From Blastomonas sp. (GTDB lineage: Bacteria; Pseudomonadota; Alphaproteobacteria; Sphingomonadales; Sphingomonadaceae), in the NCBI RefSeq assembly GCF_030373265.1, contig NZ_JAUCZC010000029.1:1-44166 (forward strand): a stretch of 44,166 nucleotides of DNA, written 5' to 3'. Both the position numbers and the translations under genes were made by a program. Shown here in pieces: positions 1 to 8,391 of the stretch (its first letter is position 1; every line of letters begins with the position of its first letter). The notes beneath the pieces are model-generated. The model ran no database searches. It was not told the DNA's origin and saw only the letters and a program-made list of their open reading frames with translations.

Positions 1-54
1 CCCATGGCTGCGTAACTTAAACCAAACAGCCTCCGGGAAACCCGGTGCGGTTCA
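1..54. mobile_element. Terminal end of an IS3-family (IS407-like) insertion sequence
   Basis: Read on the minus strand from position 54, the sequence begins TGAACCGCACCGGG and continues with a GGAGGC...TTTGGTTTAAGTT stretch. From memory this closely resembles the terminal inverted repeat of IS407-type IS3 elements, which begin TGAACCGCCCCGGG. Read on the plus strand it would be the tail of the transposase reading frame. Only the outer tip lies in the window, so the transposase cannot be checked. It suggests the catabolic region is bordered by a mobile element on its left side. The identification rests on recall of the end sequence, not on a search. Confidence 0.45.
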
Positions 55-100
55 GCTTGTGTCAGATGGGCGTTCCAACGCGCGAGGCATTGGTCAGGCC

Positions 101-1633
101 TTAATGTTCATGCTGGGAATGAGCTATCTTCCAGATCTGGTTACCGTCGTCATCAGCGACCACATCACCTGATTTGCCGACTGGTTCCGAGTTACCGCCA
201 ATCAAATAGGCAATGGTAGCCTCATCTTCTCCGGGTACCTTTGCCAATGTCCGCCGGCCATCTGCAGTTCGCGCGACAATCACCCCGTGTTTGACGGACC
301 CGTCTCGTTCATAAAGCACTGTATAGCTTTCGATGGTCGCAGGCCCGGAGTAAGATTCGATGACTATCGGTGCAGTGCCGCGGTTCGCATCTGCCTCCTC
401 CTGATAGTCGAACGTCCGCGGGAACCGTGCTGCACCTATCGGTGCGCCGGCCAGGATGATGGTGTGGTTATGGGTTGCAAAGCCGCCATTGGCAAACAGC
501 AGCCCGACACGCTGCCCTCCCCGCAGCCGCTGCACCATGCTGACGACTGCATGGCTCATGTAATTGCCAATCGGACCGCCGCCGAAGGTGAGGCCTCCGA
601 ACACCGTTGCGGGCCGCTCAATCGGCCAGTCCAGTATGCGGCGCGCCATCTTTGGCACGCATGGGAAGCAGCTGTACAACTCCACCAGATCGATATCGGG
701 AACCGTAACCTCGTTCAGCGCCAGCGTGCGGCGGATTGACACCTCCATGCCGGATGACCGGTCATAGCGATCGCGACCAAGCGGATCTTCACTCTCATGG
801 GCGGCCGCGCCATTGCCGACATAAACGATCCGATCCTCAGGCACGCCGCGCCGACGCGCCTCGGCAAGGCTGCTCACTATAAAGCCCGCACCCTGATTGA
901 CCGAGGAGTTTGCGACCATCAGCTTCGTATAAGGGAAAGCGATCGGCCGGTTGTCCGCTGTCGGCGTCTCGACCGTATCGATCGATACCGGGCGGTGAAT
1001 CCAGGCACCTTCGTTACGGTCGGCTACCTCGGAGAAGCGGGACCATATCGCAGCGGATTCGCGCTGCCCTTCGGCAAGGCTTTGCCCATACGCGGAACGA
1101 CCGGCATTCTCGTAAAGCGGATAGATATCAACTGGCGCGGTCAATCCATAACGCTGGCGAAAACTGGGGTTCTTGCGGGTGGATGCTGCGCGCGAGGCAT
1201 TTTGAGCAGCAACAGCCGTGCCCTGTTCCCGTGCAGCACGCTGCGCCGCAGTCCTCAGCGCTTCACCGCCGACAATGGCTGCGACCTTAATCTCACCGGC
1301 ACCAATCCTGTTCGCAGCCTCGTTCAACAGCAAGATCGGACTGTCGCCGCTGGCCACCGGCGTTTGTTCGATACGTCCAGGCGACGCGCCAAGAGCCTTA
1401 GCCAGGCCCGGGGCAATCGGATTGAGGTTGCGGAAGGATATCTGATCGACCACGGCCAGCGAATTGAGGCTGGCCAGCCATCCGTGACCTGCATCGGCAT
1501 CCGCAGCGCGGAGCGCCGCGAGCATCAGGCCGAAGGAGTCCAGTCCTGCTTGAGGGTCACTAGGGCGATCGTTGACCTGACCGACGCCGACAATGACCGG
1601 GATCCGCTCAGGATCATGGGTGGCTCCAGTCAT
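101..1633 (-). CDS. Thiolase-like protein (TLP1/SCP2-type acetyl-CoA acetyltransferase family)
   Basis: The product is about 510 residues and begins MTGATHDPERIPVIVGVGQV. A thiolase-fold N-terminal half is followed by a C-terminal region (about 420-510) of beta-rich sequence with an IESYTVLYERDG motif. This matches the layout of thiolase-like protein type 1, which carries an additional C-terminal OB-like domain. A Cys-containing motif ELYSCFPCVP lies where the second half of the thiolase fold is expected. An upstream in-frame start at 1672 exists, but the ATG at 1633 lies one base after the stop of the preceding crotonase gene, which fits translational coupling. It is the last gene of the minus-strand operon that begins at 7185. 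The role is inferred to be acyl-CoA C-C bond chemistry; whether it is a true thiolase is unclear. Confidence 0.8.
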   Translation of the reverse strand: MTGATHDPERIPVIVGVGQVNDRPSDPQAGLDSFGLMLAALRAADADAGHGWLASLNSLAVVDQISFRNLNPIAPGLAKALGASPGRIEQTPVASGDSPILLLNEAANRIGAGEIKVAAIVGGEALRTAAQRAAREQGTAVAAQNASRAASTRKNPSFRQRYGLTAPVDIYPLYENAGRSAYGQSLAEGQRESAAIWSRFSEVADRNEGAWIHRPVSIDTVETPTADNRPIAFPYTKLMVANSSVNQGAGFIVSSLAEARRRGVPEDRIVYVGNGAAAHESEDPLGRDRYDRSSGMEVSIRRTLALNEVTVPDIDLVELYSCFPCVPKMARRILDWPIERPATVFGGLTFGGGPIGNYMSHAVVSMVQRLRGGQRVGLLFANGGFATHNHTIILAGAPIGAARFPRTFDYQEEADANRGTAPIVIESYSGPATIESYTVLYERDGSVKHGVIVARTADGRRTLAKVPGEDEATIAYLIGGNSEPVGKSGDVVADDDGNQIWKIAHSQHEH

Positions 1634-1634
1634 A

Positions 1635-2441
1635 TCAACATCCCTTCCACTGAGGCTCACGCTTTTCGGCAAAGGCCCGCGGACCCTCTCGTGCGTCCTG
1701 TGACCGCATCACCAGGGCGCTTTCGTGCTGGTTCATTGCCCAGCGAGCAGCCTCGTTGGCAATCGCGCCCTCCTTAATCCCAAGAGCTATTCGCTTGGTG
1801 GCTTGAACTGAAAGCGGCGCATTGGCGGCGATCCGTTGCGCCAGGCTGAGCGCAGTGTCAATCAGATCACCGGGTGGAACGACGGCGTTGACCAGCCCCA
1901 AGGCCAAAGCACGCGTGGCGTCGAACGTGTCACCAGTCAGCAGTAATTCCATCGCAATTTTGCGGGGCAACTGCTCAACCAGGCGAAATGCGCCGCCGGC
2001 GCCTGCAAGTATGCCCCGCTTCACCTCCGGCAATCCAAATGTGGCGTTGTCCGCAGCAACGACCAGATCGCAGGCAAGCACTATTTCGGTGCCGCCACCA
2101 AGGGCAGTGCCATTCACTGCTGCGATAACCGGCTTTGAAATTGGGTGGTTCACGATACCCGCAAACCCCCAACTCATCTGTTCCTTTGACTCCGGCGCGA
2201 TCCGTTCTCCGCGGGCCAAGGCCTTGAGGTCTGCGCCAGCGCAAAAGCTTTGATCGCCGGCCCCTGTAACGATGACTGCCCGAATGGTGATGTCATGCTC
2301 CGCCTGTGCCAGGGCGCTGCCGACGCCGACCCAAACAGCCTGATCGACTGCATTGCGCGCTTCAGGTCGATTGAGGGTAACCAGCAACACGCTTCCACGT
2401 TGTTCAACGACGACAGCCTTTTTGGTTCCGCTCTCGCTCAT
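1635..2441 (-). CDS. Enoyl-CoA hydratase/isomerase (crotonase family)
   Basis: This 268-residue crotonase has a complete family signature: an NRPEARNA segment near residue 24, the oxyanion-hole segment FCAGADLKA (about 66-74), and both canonical catalytic glutamates. These are Glu119 in GGGTEI and Glu139 in GLPEVKRGI. It should therefore hydrate a trans-2-enoyl-CoA to the 3-hydroxyacyl-CoA in the cytoplasm. The start ATG overlaps the stop of the upstream CoA-transferase gene by four bases (ATGA). Its intact catalytic pair contrasts with the crotonase at 10780. The acyl substrate cannot be read from the sequence. Confidence 0.92.
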   Translation of the reverse strand: MSESGTKKAVVVEQRGSVLLVTLNRPEARNAVDQAVWVGVGSALAQAEHDITIRAVIVTGAGDQSFCAGADLKALARGERIAPESKEQMSWGFAGIVNHPISKPVIAAVNGTALGGGTEIVLACDLVVAADNATFGLPEVKRGILAGAGGAFRLVEQLPRKIAMELLLTGDTFDATRALALGLVNAVVPPGDLIDTALSLAQRIAANAPLSVQATKRIALGIKEGAIANEAARWAMNQHESALVMRSQDAREGPRAFAEKREPQWKGC

Positions 2442-4741
2442 GATGTCTCCTCCCGCAGGACCACGATCTGCTCCAATATCCCAGCCTCGATCAGGCTGGT
2501 TATCGCCGCATTTCCGAGCCCCAGTTTTTCGCGCATCAGTTGCGCGGTATGCTCGCCTAGCAGCGGCGCAGGGAGATCGGGGGGAGCAGGCAGATGCATG
2601 GCTACCACAGGCGCGTCTTCTACTGTGATCGGTTCACTGAGATGGGGATGGACCTCCGTGCGAAAGAAGCCACGTTCTACGAAGTAATCGAATTTTGGTA
2701 ACTGTGAGACCCGCAGCATGGCACCGGCAGGAACACCAGCGGCCTGCAATGCCACCATCGCATCTTGCGGCGTTTGTTTTGCCAACCAGTCCGACAGAGA
2801 CAACCCGCCGGTCAACCGCGCCACAGCCTGCTGGTCTGTTGCATTGCGGATCGTGACTACGCACCATTCGTCATCCCCGGCGCATGGGTAGACGTCCGAC
2901 TGGGGTGCATCACCTTCCAGCGTACAGCCTGCACGGCTGATGGCCTCGGCTGCAATTCTGGTCGCCAAATGGCTCAGCATGACTTCGGCCTGGCTGACGC
3001 TGACCTGTCCGCCGAACCCCGTCCGCAATCGTCGGACAAGCATGGCGATGACGCCGATAACGCCGATCCTCCCAGCAACGTGATCGGGATAGACGGTAAT
3101 GGCATCGGAAAAGCTGTCTTCCTCGCCGGGATAGCGCCACTGCATTGTCAGGCCGGCCGAAGCGCGGACAAGCGGACCATAACCCATGCGCTTGGACCAA
3201 GGACCGGTTGGTCCGAATGCCGAACTGTCAACTACGATGATGCCAGGGTTAATTGCCTTGAGCGAGTGATAATCGAGCCCCAGCGATTCTAGCGTACCGC
3301 CCTTGAAGTTGGATAACAGGACATCGCTTTGCCGGATCAGATCGAGCAACAGCGCCTTGCCGCTAGGGTCCTTGATGTTGATACCGAGACTGCGCTTATT
3401 GCGATGCCCGGTGGCGAAGGTGGGCGCGATGAGGCCCGGCATGCGGCTTTGGCGGCTTCCGTCAGGAAACGCCGAGCTTTCAACCTTGATGACATCCGCG
3501 CCTTGATCGGCGAGGAGGCGTCCACCCTCGGCGCCGACCACAATCACGCCAAAATCCAGAACCTTGAGGCCGCTGAACGGACGGTCGCCAGAACGAGTGC
3601 CCGGTGTCACAGGGTTGCGCGGACGCCAATGGATTTCTGCCTGGGGAAGGGAGGGCGCTGGCCCCGCGATTCCCATCCGCTTTCCGTTGATCTCGATGAC
3701 GCCGTCCGGCACCGGCGCGAATACGCCAGGCGTGATCTCGGTGGGCACAAAGGCGCATCGTGCCTTGATCTGTTCTGTATCGAGCGCCTCGTCCAGGTCG
3801 AGGACAGCTGCCGCAGGTACGCCGAACTGTTGGGCCTCCAGCTCCACTTGCTCACGGCTTTTCATGGCAAAAAAACGTTTGATCGCGGGCAGCAGGGTTT
3901 TCGAGGCAAAGCGGTTTTGCAGTTTGTCGAAAGCCGGGTCGGCAAATTCCTCCGGCCGCCCCATCCATTCGAACATGCCTTGCCACTGGCGCGGTGCGAG
4001 CACGCAAATGCGCACAAAGCCGTCGGCGCAAGGCAGGATCGGATACATGAAACGCGCTTCGGGTCGGCCACGCGGCAATTTGCTGGCAGGAACACCCGCG
4101 CTTGCGCTGCCGGCAATGCCAAAGCCGGGATCAAGCGCCTGGGTGGCTCCATCGAGTACCGAAAAATCGAGTACATCGCCGCGACCCGTCATGAGTGCCT
4201 GCCAATAGGCGACCAGCGTGACATAAGCCGCTTGAACCGCAGCGCAGGCAATCGCCAAATCGCCAGGCGGCAGCAATGGCGGCCGACCGGGAATACCGGA
4301 ACGAGACAACTCTCCGGAAAGCGCATGGAAGACCGGGCCGGAACCCACCCAGTCCTTAAAATGGCGCGTATTGCCAAAGTCGGAGACCAATAGCACCACG
4401 AGAGCGGGGTTCAGTGCCGTCAGCCTGTCAGCATCGATTGCGCCGCGCGGCGCAATCATGATGTCTGCATCCGCAACCAGCGCCTCGTAACAGTCAAAGA
4501 TGGCCGCTCGCTTGCCGAGGTTGGTTGTTACAAAGTCAATGCTTGCACCTTCGATGCTCAGACCGTTGCCACGATCGTCAGCCCCCGATCGTGGCTCGAG
4601 CCTTATAACATCCGCACCAAGCTCGACATACGTTTTGGAGATGGCTGCCATAGGCCCGGTCACGAGTTCAAGTACACGTACCCCGGCCAACGGCCGTTCG
4701 TCAGGCGTAGGTCTGTCTGGCGCAACATCAGCGTTGGTCAT
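2438..4741 (-). CDS. Tandem two-domain CaiB/BaiF (class III) CoA-transferase
   Basis: The 767-residue product carries two class III CoA-transferase domains in one chain, about 18-370 and 388-760. Each opens with the family motif, LAGVRVLELVTGP and FSGLKVLDFGVIVVG, and has the ...GADVIRLEP / GADVIKVES strand. Single-domain family members are about 400 residues and act as interlocked dimers, so this looks like a covalently fused pair. Candidate catalytic aspartates are Asp161 (LPPGDLA) and Asp553 (VYPDHVAG), so both halves may be active. It would move CoA from one acyl-CoA to a free acid, activating the substrate without ATP. A 150-bp gap separates it from the upstream ACAD gene, and a four-base overlap joins it to the crotonase downstream. 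Confidence 0.9.
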   Translation of the reverse strand: MTNADVAPDRPTPDERPLAGVRVLELVTGPMAAISKTYVELGADVIRLEPRSGADDRGNGLSIEGASIDFVTTNLGKRAAIFDCYEALVADADIMIAPRGAIDADRLTALNPALVVLLVSDFGNTRHFKDWVGSGPVFHALSGELSRSGIPGRPPLLPPGDLAIACAAVQAAYVTLVAYWQALMTGRGDVLDFSVLDGATQALDPGFGIAGSASAGVPASKLPRGRPEARFMYPILPCADGFVRICVLAPRQWQGMFEWMGRPEEFADPAFDKLQNRFASKTLLPAIKRFFAMKSREQVELEAQQFGVPAAAVLDLDEALDTEQIKARCAFVPTEITPGVFAPVPDGVIEINGKRMGIAGPAPSLPQAEIHWRPRNPVTPGTRSGDRPFSGLKVLDFGVIVVGAEGGRLLADQGADVIKVESSAFPDGSRQSRMPGLIAPTFATGHRNKRSLGINIKDPSGKALLLDLIRQSDVLLSNFKGGTLESLGLDYHSLKAINPGIIVVDSSAFGPTGPWSKRMGYGPLVRASAGLTMQWRYPGEEDSFSDAITVYPDHVAGRIGVIGVIAMLVRRLRTGFGGQVSVSQAEVMLSHLATRIAAEAISRAGCTLEGDAPQSDVYPCAGDDEWCVVTIRNATDQQAVARLTGGLSLSDWLAKQTPQDAMVALQAAGVPAGAMLRVSQLPKFDYFVERGFFRTEVHPHLSEPITVEDAPVVAMHLPAPPDLPAPLLGEHTAQLMREKLGLGNAAITSLIEAGILEQIVVLREETS

Positions 4742-4783
4742 GCATCTAGTGTCCCATAATTGCGATGGTCAGACAGGGTCCAA

Positions 4784-4799
4784 GCGCGCGTTCGCGCGC
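4784..4799. repeat. GC-rich perfect palindrome between ACAD and CoA-transferase genes
   Basis: GCGCGCGTTCGCGCGC forms two 7-base arms around a TT centre, or a 6-bp stem with a four-base loop. It sits in the 150-bp gap upstream of the CoA-transferase on the minus strand. No T-tract follows in the direction of transcription, so it is not a convincing intrinsic terminator. An mRNA-processing or attenuating hairpin is possible. The rest of this gap shows no recognisable gene. Confidence 0.35.
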
Positions 4800-4891
4800 A
4801 TGGAAACAGGAGCTACCAAGGTGATCGCCTGCGCGCTTGCCGTTGTTATCTTCCGCGCTTGGCGCCCGTGAGGACTACTCTTGGTAAGGCC

Positions 4892-6082
4892 TCAACCAGT
4901 CACCGCTCGCGATTCCCTGAAGGGCACATTGCGGTCGGCTTCAGTCTCGCGCGGTAACCCAAGCACACGTTCGCCGATGATGTTGCGTTGTATCTGATCA
5001 GTTCCGCCACCGATCGAGGTCATATAGGCGTTCGCCGTCCGGTAATTGACGTCCGCTGCCAATGAATGCTCTGGCCCGTCGAGCATGGATGCAGCCCCCA
5101 TCAGCTTGGTCATGATGCGGGCATCTTCATGCAGGATACGGCTCATTGCCAGCTTGCCCAGCGACATGATAGGCGAGGCAGAACCTTGCGCCATCTCTTG
5201 CTTGGCGCGCAGCATATTCAGAGCGTTGAGCTTGCGATAGGCCATTGCCTGTGCGATCTCCTGACGTGCTACCGGATCATTGATCTTACCGGTCTCGCGG
5301 GCAATATCGATCAGGCTGACGACATTGTTCTTGGAAGAACCCTGGCGCCTTTCGCCGGCGCCATCGCCCATCACCAATCGCTCAACGGCCAGCGCGGTCT
5401 GCATAACCTTCCAACCCTGGCCCTCGTCGCCCACGCGGTTCTCGACAGGGACGACAGCACCGTCGAGAAAGACCTCGTTGAAGTGGCTGTCGCCAGTGAT
5501 CTGGTTTATCGGGCGGACTTCGATGCCGGGCTGGCGCATTTCGATGATGAAGAAGCTCAACCCTTCATGCTTGGGCACATCCCAGTCGGTTCGCGCGATC
5601 AGTAGTCCATAATCGGCGTTTTGGGCACCTGATGTCCAGACCTTCTGTCCAGTCACGAGGTAGTGGTCTCCCTGCAGGTCCGCGCGCGTCCGGACTGCTG
5701 CCAGGTCGGAGCCTGCGCCCGGTTCGGAATACAACAGGCATTGGCTCGCCCGTCCGGTCAGAAATTCAGGGATAATCTTCTGCTTGAGCGCATCGTTGCC
5801 GAACTGCATCACGCTGTTTGCGGTGATGTTGGTCCGGTCCTGGCCCGCACCGGGCGCCCCTACCTTGCGAAACTCGTTCACAATCAAGCTGACCGATTTC
5901 TTGTCGAGACCCCGGCCCCACCATTCGGCAGGCCAGCTGGGGACTGCCCATCCTGCTGCCACGACCTGGTCCATCCACTCGGCAAGCGATCCGCCGGACT
6001 TGGCGCGTCGGCTTTCGGCATCCCAGTGCTCGGCCAGCCAAACGCGGACCTCGTCACCCAACGTCTTTGCATCATTCATCAT
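4892..6082 (-). CDS. Acyl-CoA dehydrogenase, large subunit of pair 1
   Basis: This 396-residue ACAD oxidises an acyl-CoA to the enoyl-CoA with FAD, passing electrons to ETF. It shows YSEPGAGSDLA (118-128) and GQKVWTSGA (145-153), which line the flavin/substrate site, and ends with GGGTDQIQRN. In single-polypeptide ACADs the latter segment reads YEGTxQIQ and holds the catalytic Glu; here that position is Gly. The start at 6082 (ATGATGAAT) overlaps the stop of the upstream partner gene by four bases. A longer in-frame start at 6259 would run 59 codons of non-conserved sequence into that partner and is rejected. The missing Glu and coupling to a shorter ACAD gene suggest an obligate heteromer. 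Confidence 0.92.
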   Translation of the reverse strand: MMNDAKTLGDEVRVWLAEHWDAESRRAKSGGSLAEWMDQVVAAGWAVPSWPAEWWGRGLDKKSVSLIVNEFRKVGAPGAGQDRTNITANSVMQFGNDALKQKIIPEFLTGRASQCLLYSEPGAGSDLAAVRTRADLQGDHYLVTGQKVWTSGAQNADYGLLIARTDWDVPKHEGLSFFIIEMRQPGIEVRPINQITGDSHFNEVFLDGAVVPVENRVGDEGQGWKVMQTALAVERLVMGDGAGERRQGSSKNNVVSLIDIARETGKINDPVARQEIAQAMAYRKLNALNMLRAKQEMAQGSASPIMSLGKLAMSRILHEDARIMTKLMGAASMLDGPEHSLAADVNYRTANAYMTSIGGGTDQIQRNIIGERVLGLPRETEADRNVPFRESRAVTG

Positions 6083-7185
6083 GCTGCCTTCTCCATCGCT
6101 GCAACGAACCGCTCGCGGTACGCATCGGATTGTCCAAACAACTGTGCGTCGGCACGTGCCCGGCGCAGATAGAGATGGGCGGGGTGCTCCCAGGTGAAGG
6201 CGATCCCGCCGTGCATCTGGATTGACGCCGCAGCGACCTGCGAAAACGCATCGGCGCACGCGAACGCTGCAAGGCTGATCAGGACATCCTTGTCTGGAGC
6301 ATCGGTGGCAAGAGCCAGTGCGGCTGAGCGCGCTGCGGATGTGGCAGATTCGACTTCGATCAACAGATCGGCTGCCATGTGCTTGATGGCCTGAAAGCCC
6401 CCGATCGGACGCCCGAACTGCACGCGCGTCTTCAGATACTCGACGGTAATGTCGAAAATTCTGCGGCAGGCTCCGGCCTGTTCGCCTGCCAGCGCAACGA
6501 CAGCAATCTCGATCAATTGTTCGAACGTAATGCTGTCGACACCGGCGATGCGAACTGCCTGGGTTTCACTGAGAGCGATTTTCGACATCCGCAGCGAGGG
6601 GTCCCAGCTCACCAGCGGACTGATCTGCACCTTGGACGGATCGACTTCAAAGCAGCCCACGCCGTCGGGTGTCCGCGCGAAAACCAGCAGGACATCGGCC
6701 AGATTGGCAGACAGGAGGAATGACGCTTCACCTTCAAGCACCCAAACGTTGCCCTGTGGCCGCGCAGTGACGCTGATGTCGGTTAGGCTCCAGGTCCCAG
6801 TATCTCCGGTAAAGGCGACGGTCGCAATGGTTTGCCCTGAAGCAATGGCGGGGAGAAGTCGCGCCTTGGCGTCGGCATCGTCTGACAGGCTGACAAGGCT
6901 TGCCGCAATGAATGCGCTCGGGAGCAGCGGACCAGCAAGCAAGGCAGCGCCAGCCTCCTCCATGATTTCCTCCATTTCGACGGCCCCGGCGCCGATACCG
7001 TCAAATTCCTCGGGTACCAGCAGCGACACGATACCAAGGTTTGCCATCGCCTGCCAAAGATCGGCATCGTGACCGCCCGGTGACGCCATTACACGCCGGA
7101 TATCGGTTTCCGCGCACTTCTCGGCGAGGAGCCGTCTGAAGCTCTCGCGCATTGCTGCTCGTTCGTCAGCACTGATTATGGTCAC
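6079..7185 (-). CDS. Acyl-CoA dehydrogenase, small subunit of pair 1
   Basis: This 368-residue ACAD-fold protein is the first gene of the minus operon 7185-101. It has the C-terminal-domain signature RVQFGRPIGGFQAIKH (254-269), the FAD/dimer-contact arginine motif, and a QMHGGIAFTWEHPAH segment near the end. The N-terminal SEPxAGSD flavin motif of the large subunits is weak or absent. An acidic residue, Glu235, sits 19 residues before Arg254, a spacing kept in the other three small subunits in this window. Adjacent large/small ACAD genes encoding alpha2beta2 heterotetramers are established for steroid degradation in Actinobacteria (ChsE-type enzymes). The same assembly here is inference. Confidence 0.9.
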   Translation of the reverse strand: MTIISADERAAMRESFRRLLAEKCAETDIRRVMASPGGHDADLWQAMANLGIVSLLVPEEFDGIGAGAVEMEEIMEEAGAALLAGPLLPSAFIAASLVSLSDDADAKARLLPAIASGQTIATVAFTGDTGTWSLTDISVTARPQGNVWVLEGEASFLLSANLADVLLVFARTPDGVGCFEVDPSKVQISPLVSWDPSLRMSKIALSETQAVRIAGVDSITFEQLIEIAVVALAGEQAGACRRIFDITVEYLKTRVQFGRPIGGFQAIKHMAADLLIEVESATSAARSAALALATDAPDKDVLISLAAFACADAFSQVAAASIQMHGGIAFTWEHPAHLYLRRARADAQLFGQSDAYRERFVAAMEKAA

Positions 7186-7211
7186 GCCGCCACTCCCCTG
7201 CTATCTCTGAT

Positions 7212-7226
7212 TCTGGAATTACCAGA
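7212..7226. promoter_or_regulatory. Candidate operator dyad between ACAD pair 1 and the TetR gene
   Basis: TCTGGAATTACCAGA is a perfect inverted repeat (TCTGG / CCAGA around AATTA) lying 27 bp upstream of the minus operon start at 7185 and upstream of the divergent tetR gene. Its TGG...ACCA core resembles the 16-bp dyad found elsewhere in the window, especially the copy at 23460. It is a plausible binding site for the adjacent TetR protein or for the GntR regulators. There is no direct evidence beyond symmetry and position. Confidence 0.4.
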
Positions 7227-7250
7227 CAGTTATCGTCGGTATATGATTCG

Positions 7251-7266
7251 AGATGGTTATACAAGT
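7251..7266 (+). promoter_or_regulatory. Copy of the shared 16-bp operator, overlapping the tetR start
   Basis: AGATGGTTATACAAGT differs at only two positions from the ACCTGGTTATACAAGT copy at 10731. The 14-base string TGGTTATACAAGTG is identical at the two sites. It covers the possible start codon at 7253 and ends five bases before the alternative ATG at 7271. This suggests autoregulation by occlusion, or that 7271 is the true start. Confidence 0.5.
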
Positions 7267-7885
7267 GACAATGAACGTCGATCAGCCCGATGAGCGACCT
7301 GGCCGCGGGAGGCCGAGGAATCCCGCCATCGAAGCCAGGATCATGGACGCAGCGTTGCGGCTTTATGGTCAGATGGGATGGCAGGGGTTCAACCTTGATG
7401 CGGTTGCGCGCGGTGCCAGTGTCAGCAAGGATGCTCTCTATCGGCGCTGGAAGTCTCGCGAATCCCTGCTTGAAGCTGCCTTACGAGAGCGTCTAAATTG
7501 GGTCGTCACGATCGATACCGGAAACATCAGGGACGATTTGCTCGCGCTTGCCGCCAGAAGTTTCGATGTCTTTGCCGGAACCTATGGCGATGTGGCCTTG
7601 CAGTTAAGATCTGACGCGCGGCGCTTCAAGGAAGTGGGAGCTTTTGCTGCGCCATATCGCGAAACGATGGTGCTGCAGGGGCGGCGGATTGTAAGGCGTG
7701 CGCTGGACCGGGATGAATTGCCAGCTAACGCCAAGCCCGCACTCATTATGGATCTCCTGATCGGGGGGATTATCAATCACATTGTCTCAACACCGCCCCA
7801 ATTGCGCGAGAGCATGATGTCAAATGCAGGGCTTTTCACGACGACGATCGTGGACATCATCCTGAACGGCATTGGCCAGATCTGA
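7253..7885 (+). CDS. TetR/AcrR-family transcriptional regulator
   Basis: The product is 210 residues from 7253, or 204 from the in-frame ATG at 7271. The N-terminal domain has the TetR pattern: RIMDAALRLYGQMGWQGF, then a helix-turn-helix around DAVARGASVSKDALYRRWKS, then ESLLEAAL. The C-terminal ligand and dimer domain is all-helical and not assignable to a known ligand class. Neither start has a strong ribosome binding site. The shared operator lies on top of the first start, so the downstream one may be real. It is divergent from the ACAD pair 1 operon and probably represses it until a pathway acyl-CoA or substrate binds; that role is inference from position. Confidence 0.88.
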   Translation: MVIQVTMNVDQPDERPGRGRPRNPAIEARIMDAALRLYGQMGWQGFNLDAVARGASVSKDALYRRWKSRESLLEAALRERLNWVVTIDTGNIRDDLLALAARSFDVFAGTYGDVALQLRSDARRFKEVGAFAAPYRETMVLQGRRIVRRALDRDELPANAKPALIMDLLIGGIINHIVSTPPQLRESMMSNAGLFTTTIVDIILNGIGQI

Positions 7886-7959
7886 CAATTGTTTACGTTC
7901 ATCGAATATCCCGATAGCTCGGGCGACAACCGACACGAACATCGTTCTCCAGCTGCCCG

Positions 7960-8391
7960 TTGCGGCCAATCCAATCAAAGCCTCCGCGCGCGATCGAGCT
8001 AGGACTGGTTGCTGTTCAGTGCCTTTCGCACCGCAACCTTGGGAAAATAGCGGTTCCCCTGAACAGCGTTGTTACTGTCCATTTGCGTATACCTTGGAGC
8101 GATGATCAAGCGATGGTGTCCTTGCAGATGTGCAGCAACGGCCAAAGCGCAGGCATCGGCGGCATCGGCCGTGTCTAACTAACTCTACAAGTTCAGTTAG
8201 CGCCAGGCCGGACTGACATGGATTTCCTGAACGTGTCGATAGTCGTCCTGCGCGAGCACGTTTGAAGACCGCAGCGAAATTACCTCGAGGTCGGCGTGCC
8301 AGCGGCAGAAGCGGTCGCCCAGCTGCTCGGATAATGCGCAGGACAAATTCGGCCGATCGGGGGCAGCGTCGTTGAACCAGATCGACGGGGA
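7960..8391 (-). pseudogene. Decayed NAD-dependent epimerase/dehydratase remnant
   Basis: This otherwise gene-free stretch translates on the minus strand into two disconnected pieces of an extended-SDR (NAD-dependent epimerase) protein. The first (8391-8197) includes LSEQLGDRFCRWHADLEVIS and LRSSNVLAQDDY, matching the family's LSKxxGE...PDLEVISLRxSNV region. The second is in another frame (8175 to about 7960). It includes DTADAADACALAVAA, LQGHHRLIIAP, VAVRKALNSNQS, a stop, LDRARRL and a second stop, matching the C-terminal DARDAADACRLAL...VPVRKAL...SxxKARRLLG region. The N-terminal Rossmann half is missing. The frameshift, deletion and in-frame stops show it is not functional. It begins directly after the stop of the ACAD gene ending at 8392. 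Confidence 0.75.

Noticed and set aside
797-1777. Long plus-strand open frame opposite the thiolase-like gene
   Set aside because: It is antisense to a gene with clear family motifs, has Arg/Pro-rich composition and no recognisable domain. GC-rich coding often leaves such mirror frames open.
6083-6259. N-terminal extension of the pair 1 large ACAD
   Set aside because: The extra 59 residues are Arg/Cys/Pro-rich, overlap the partner gene and lack ACAD similarity; the ATGA junction at 6082 gives a normal start.
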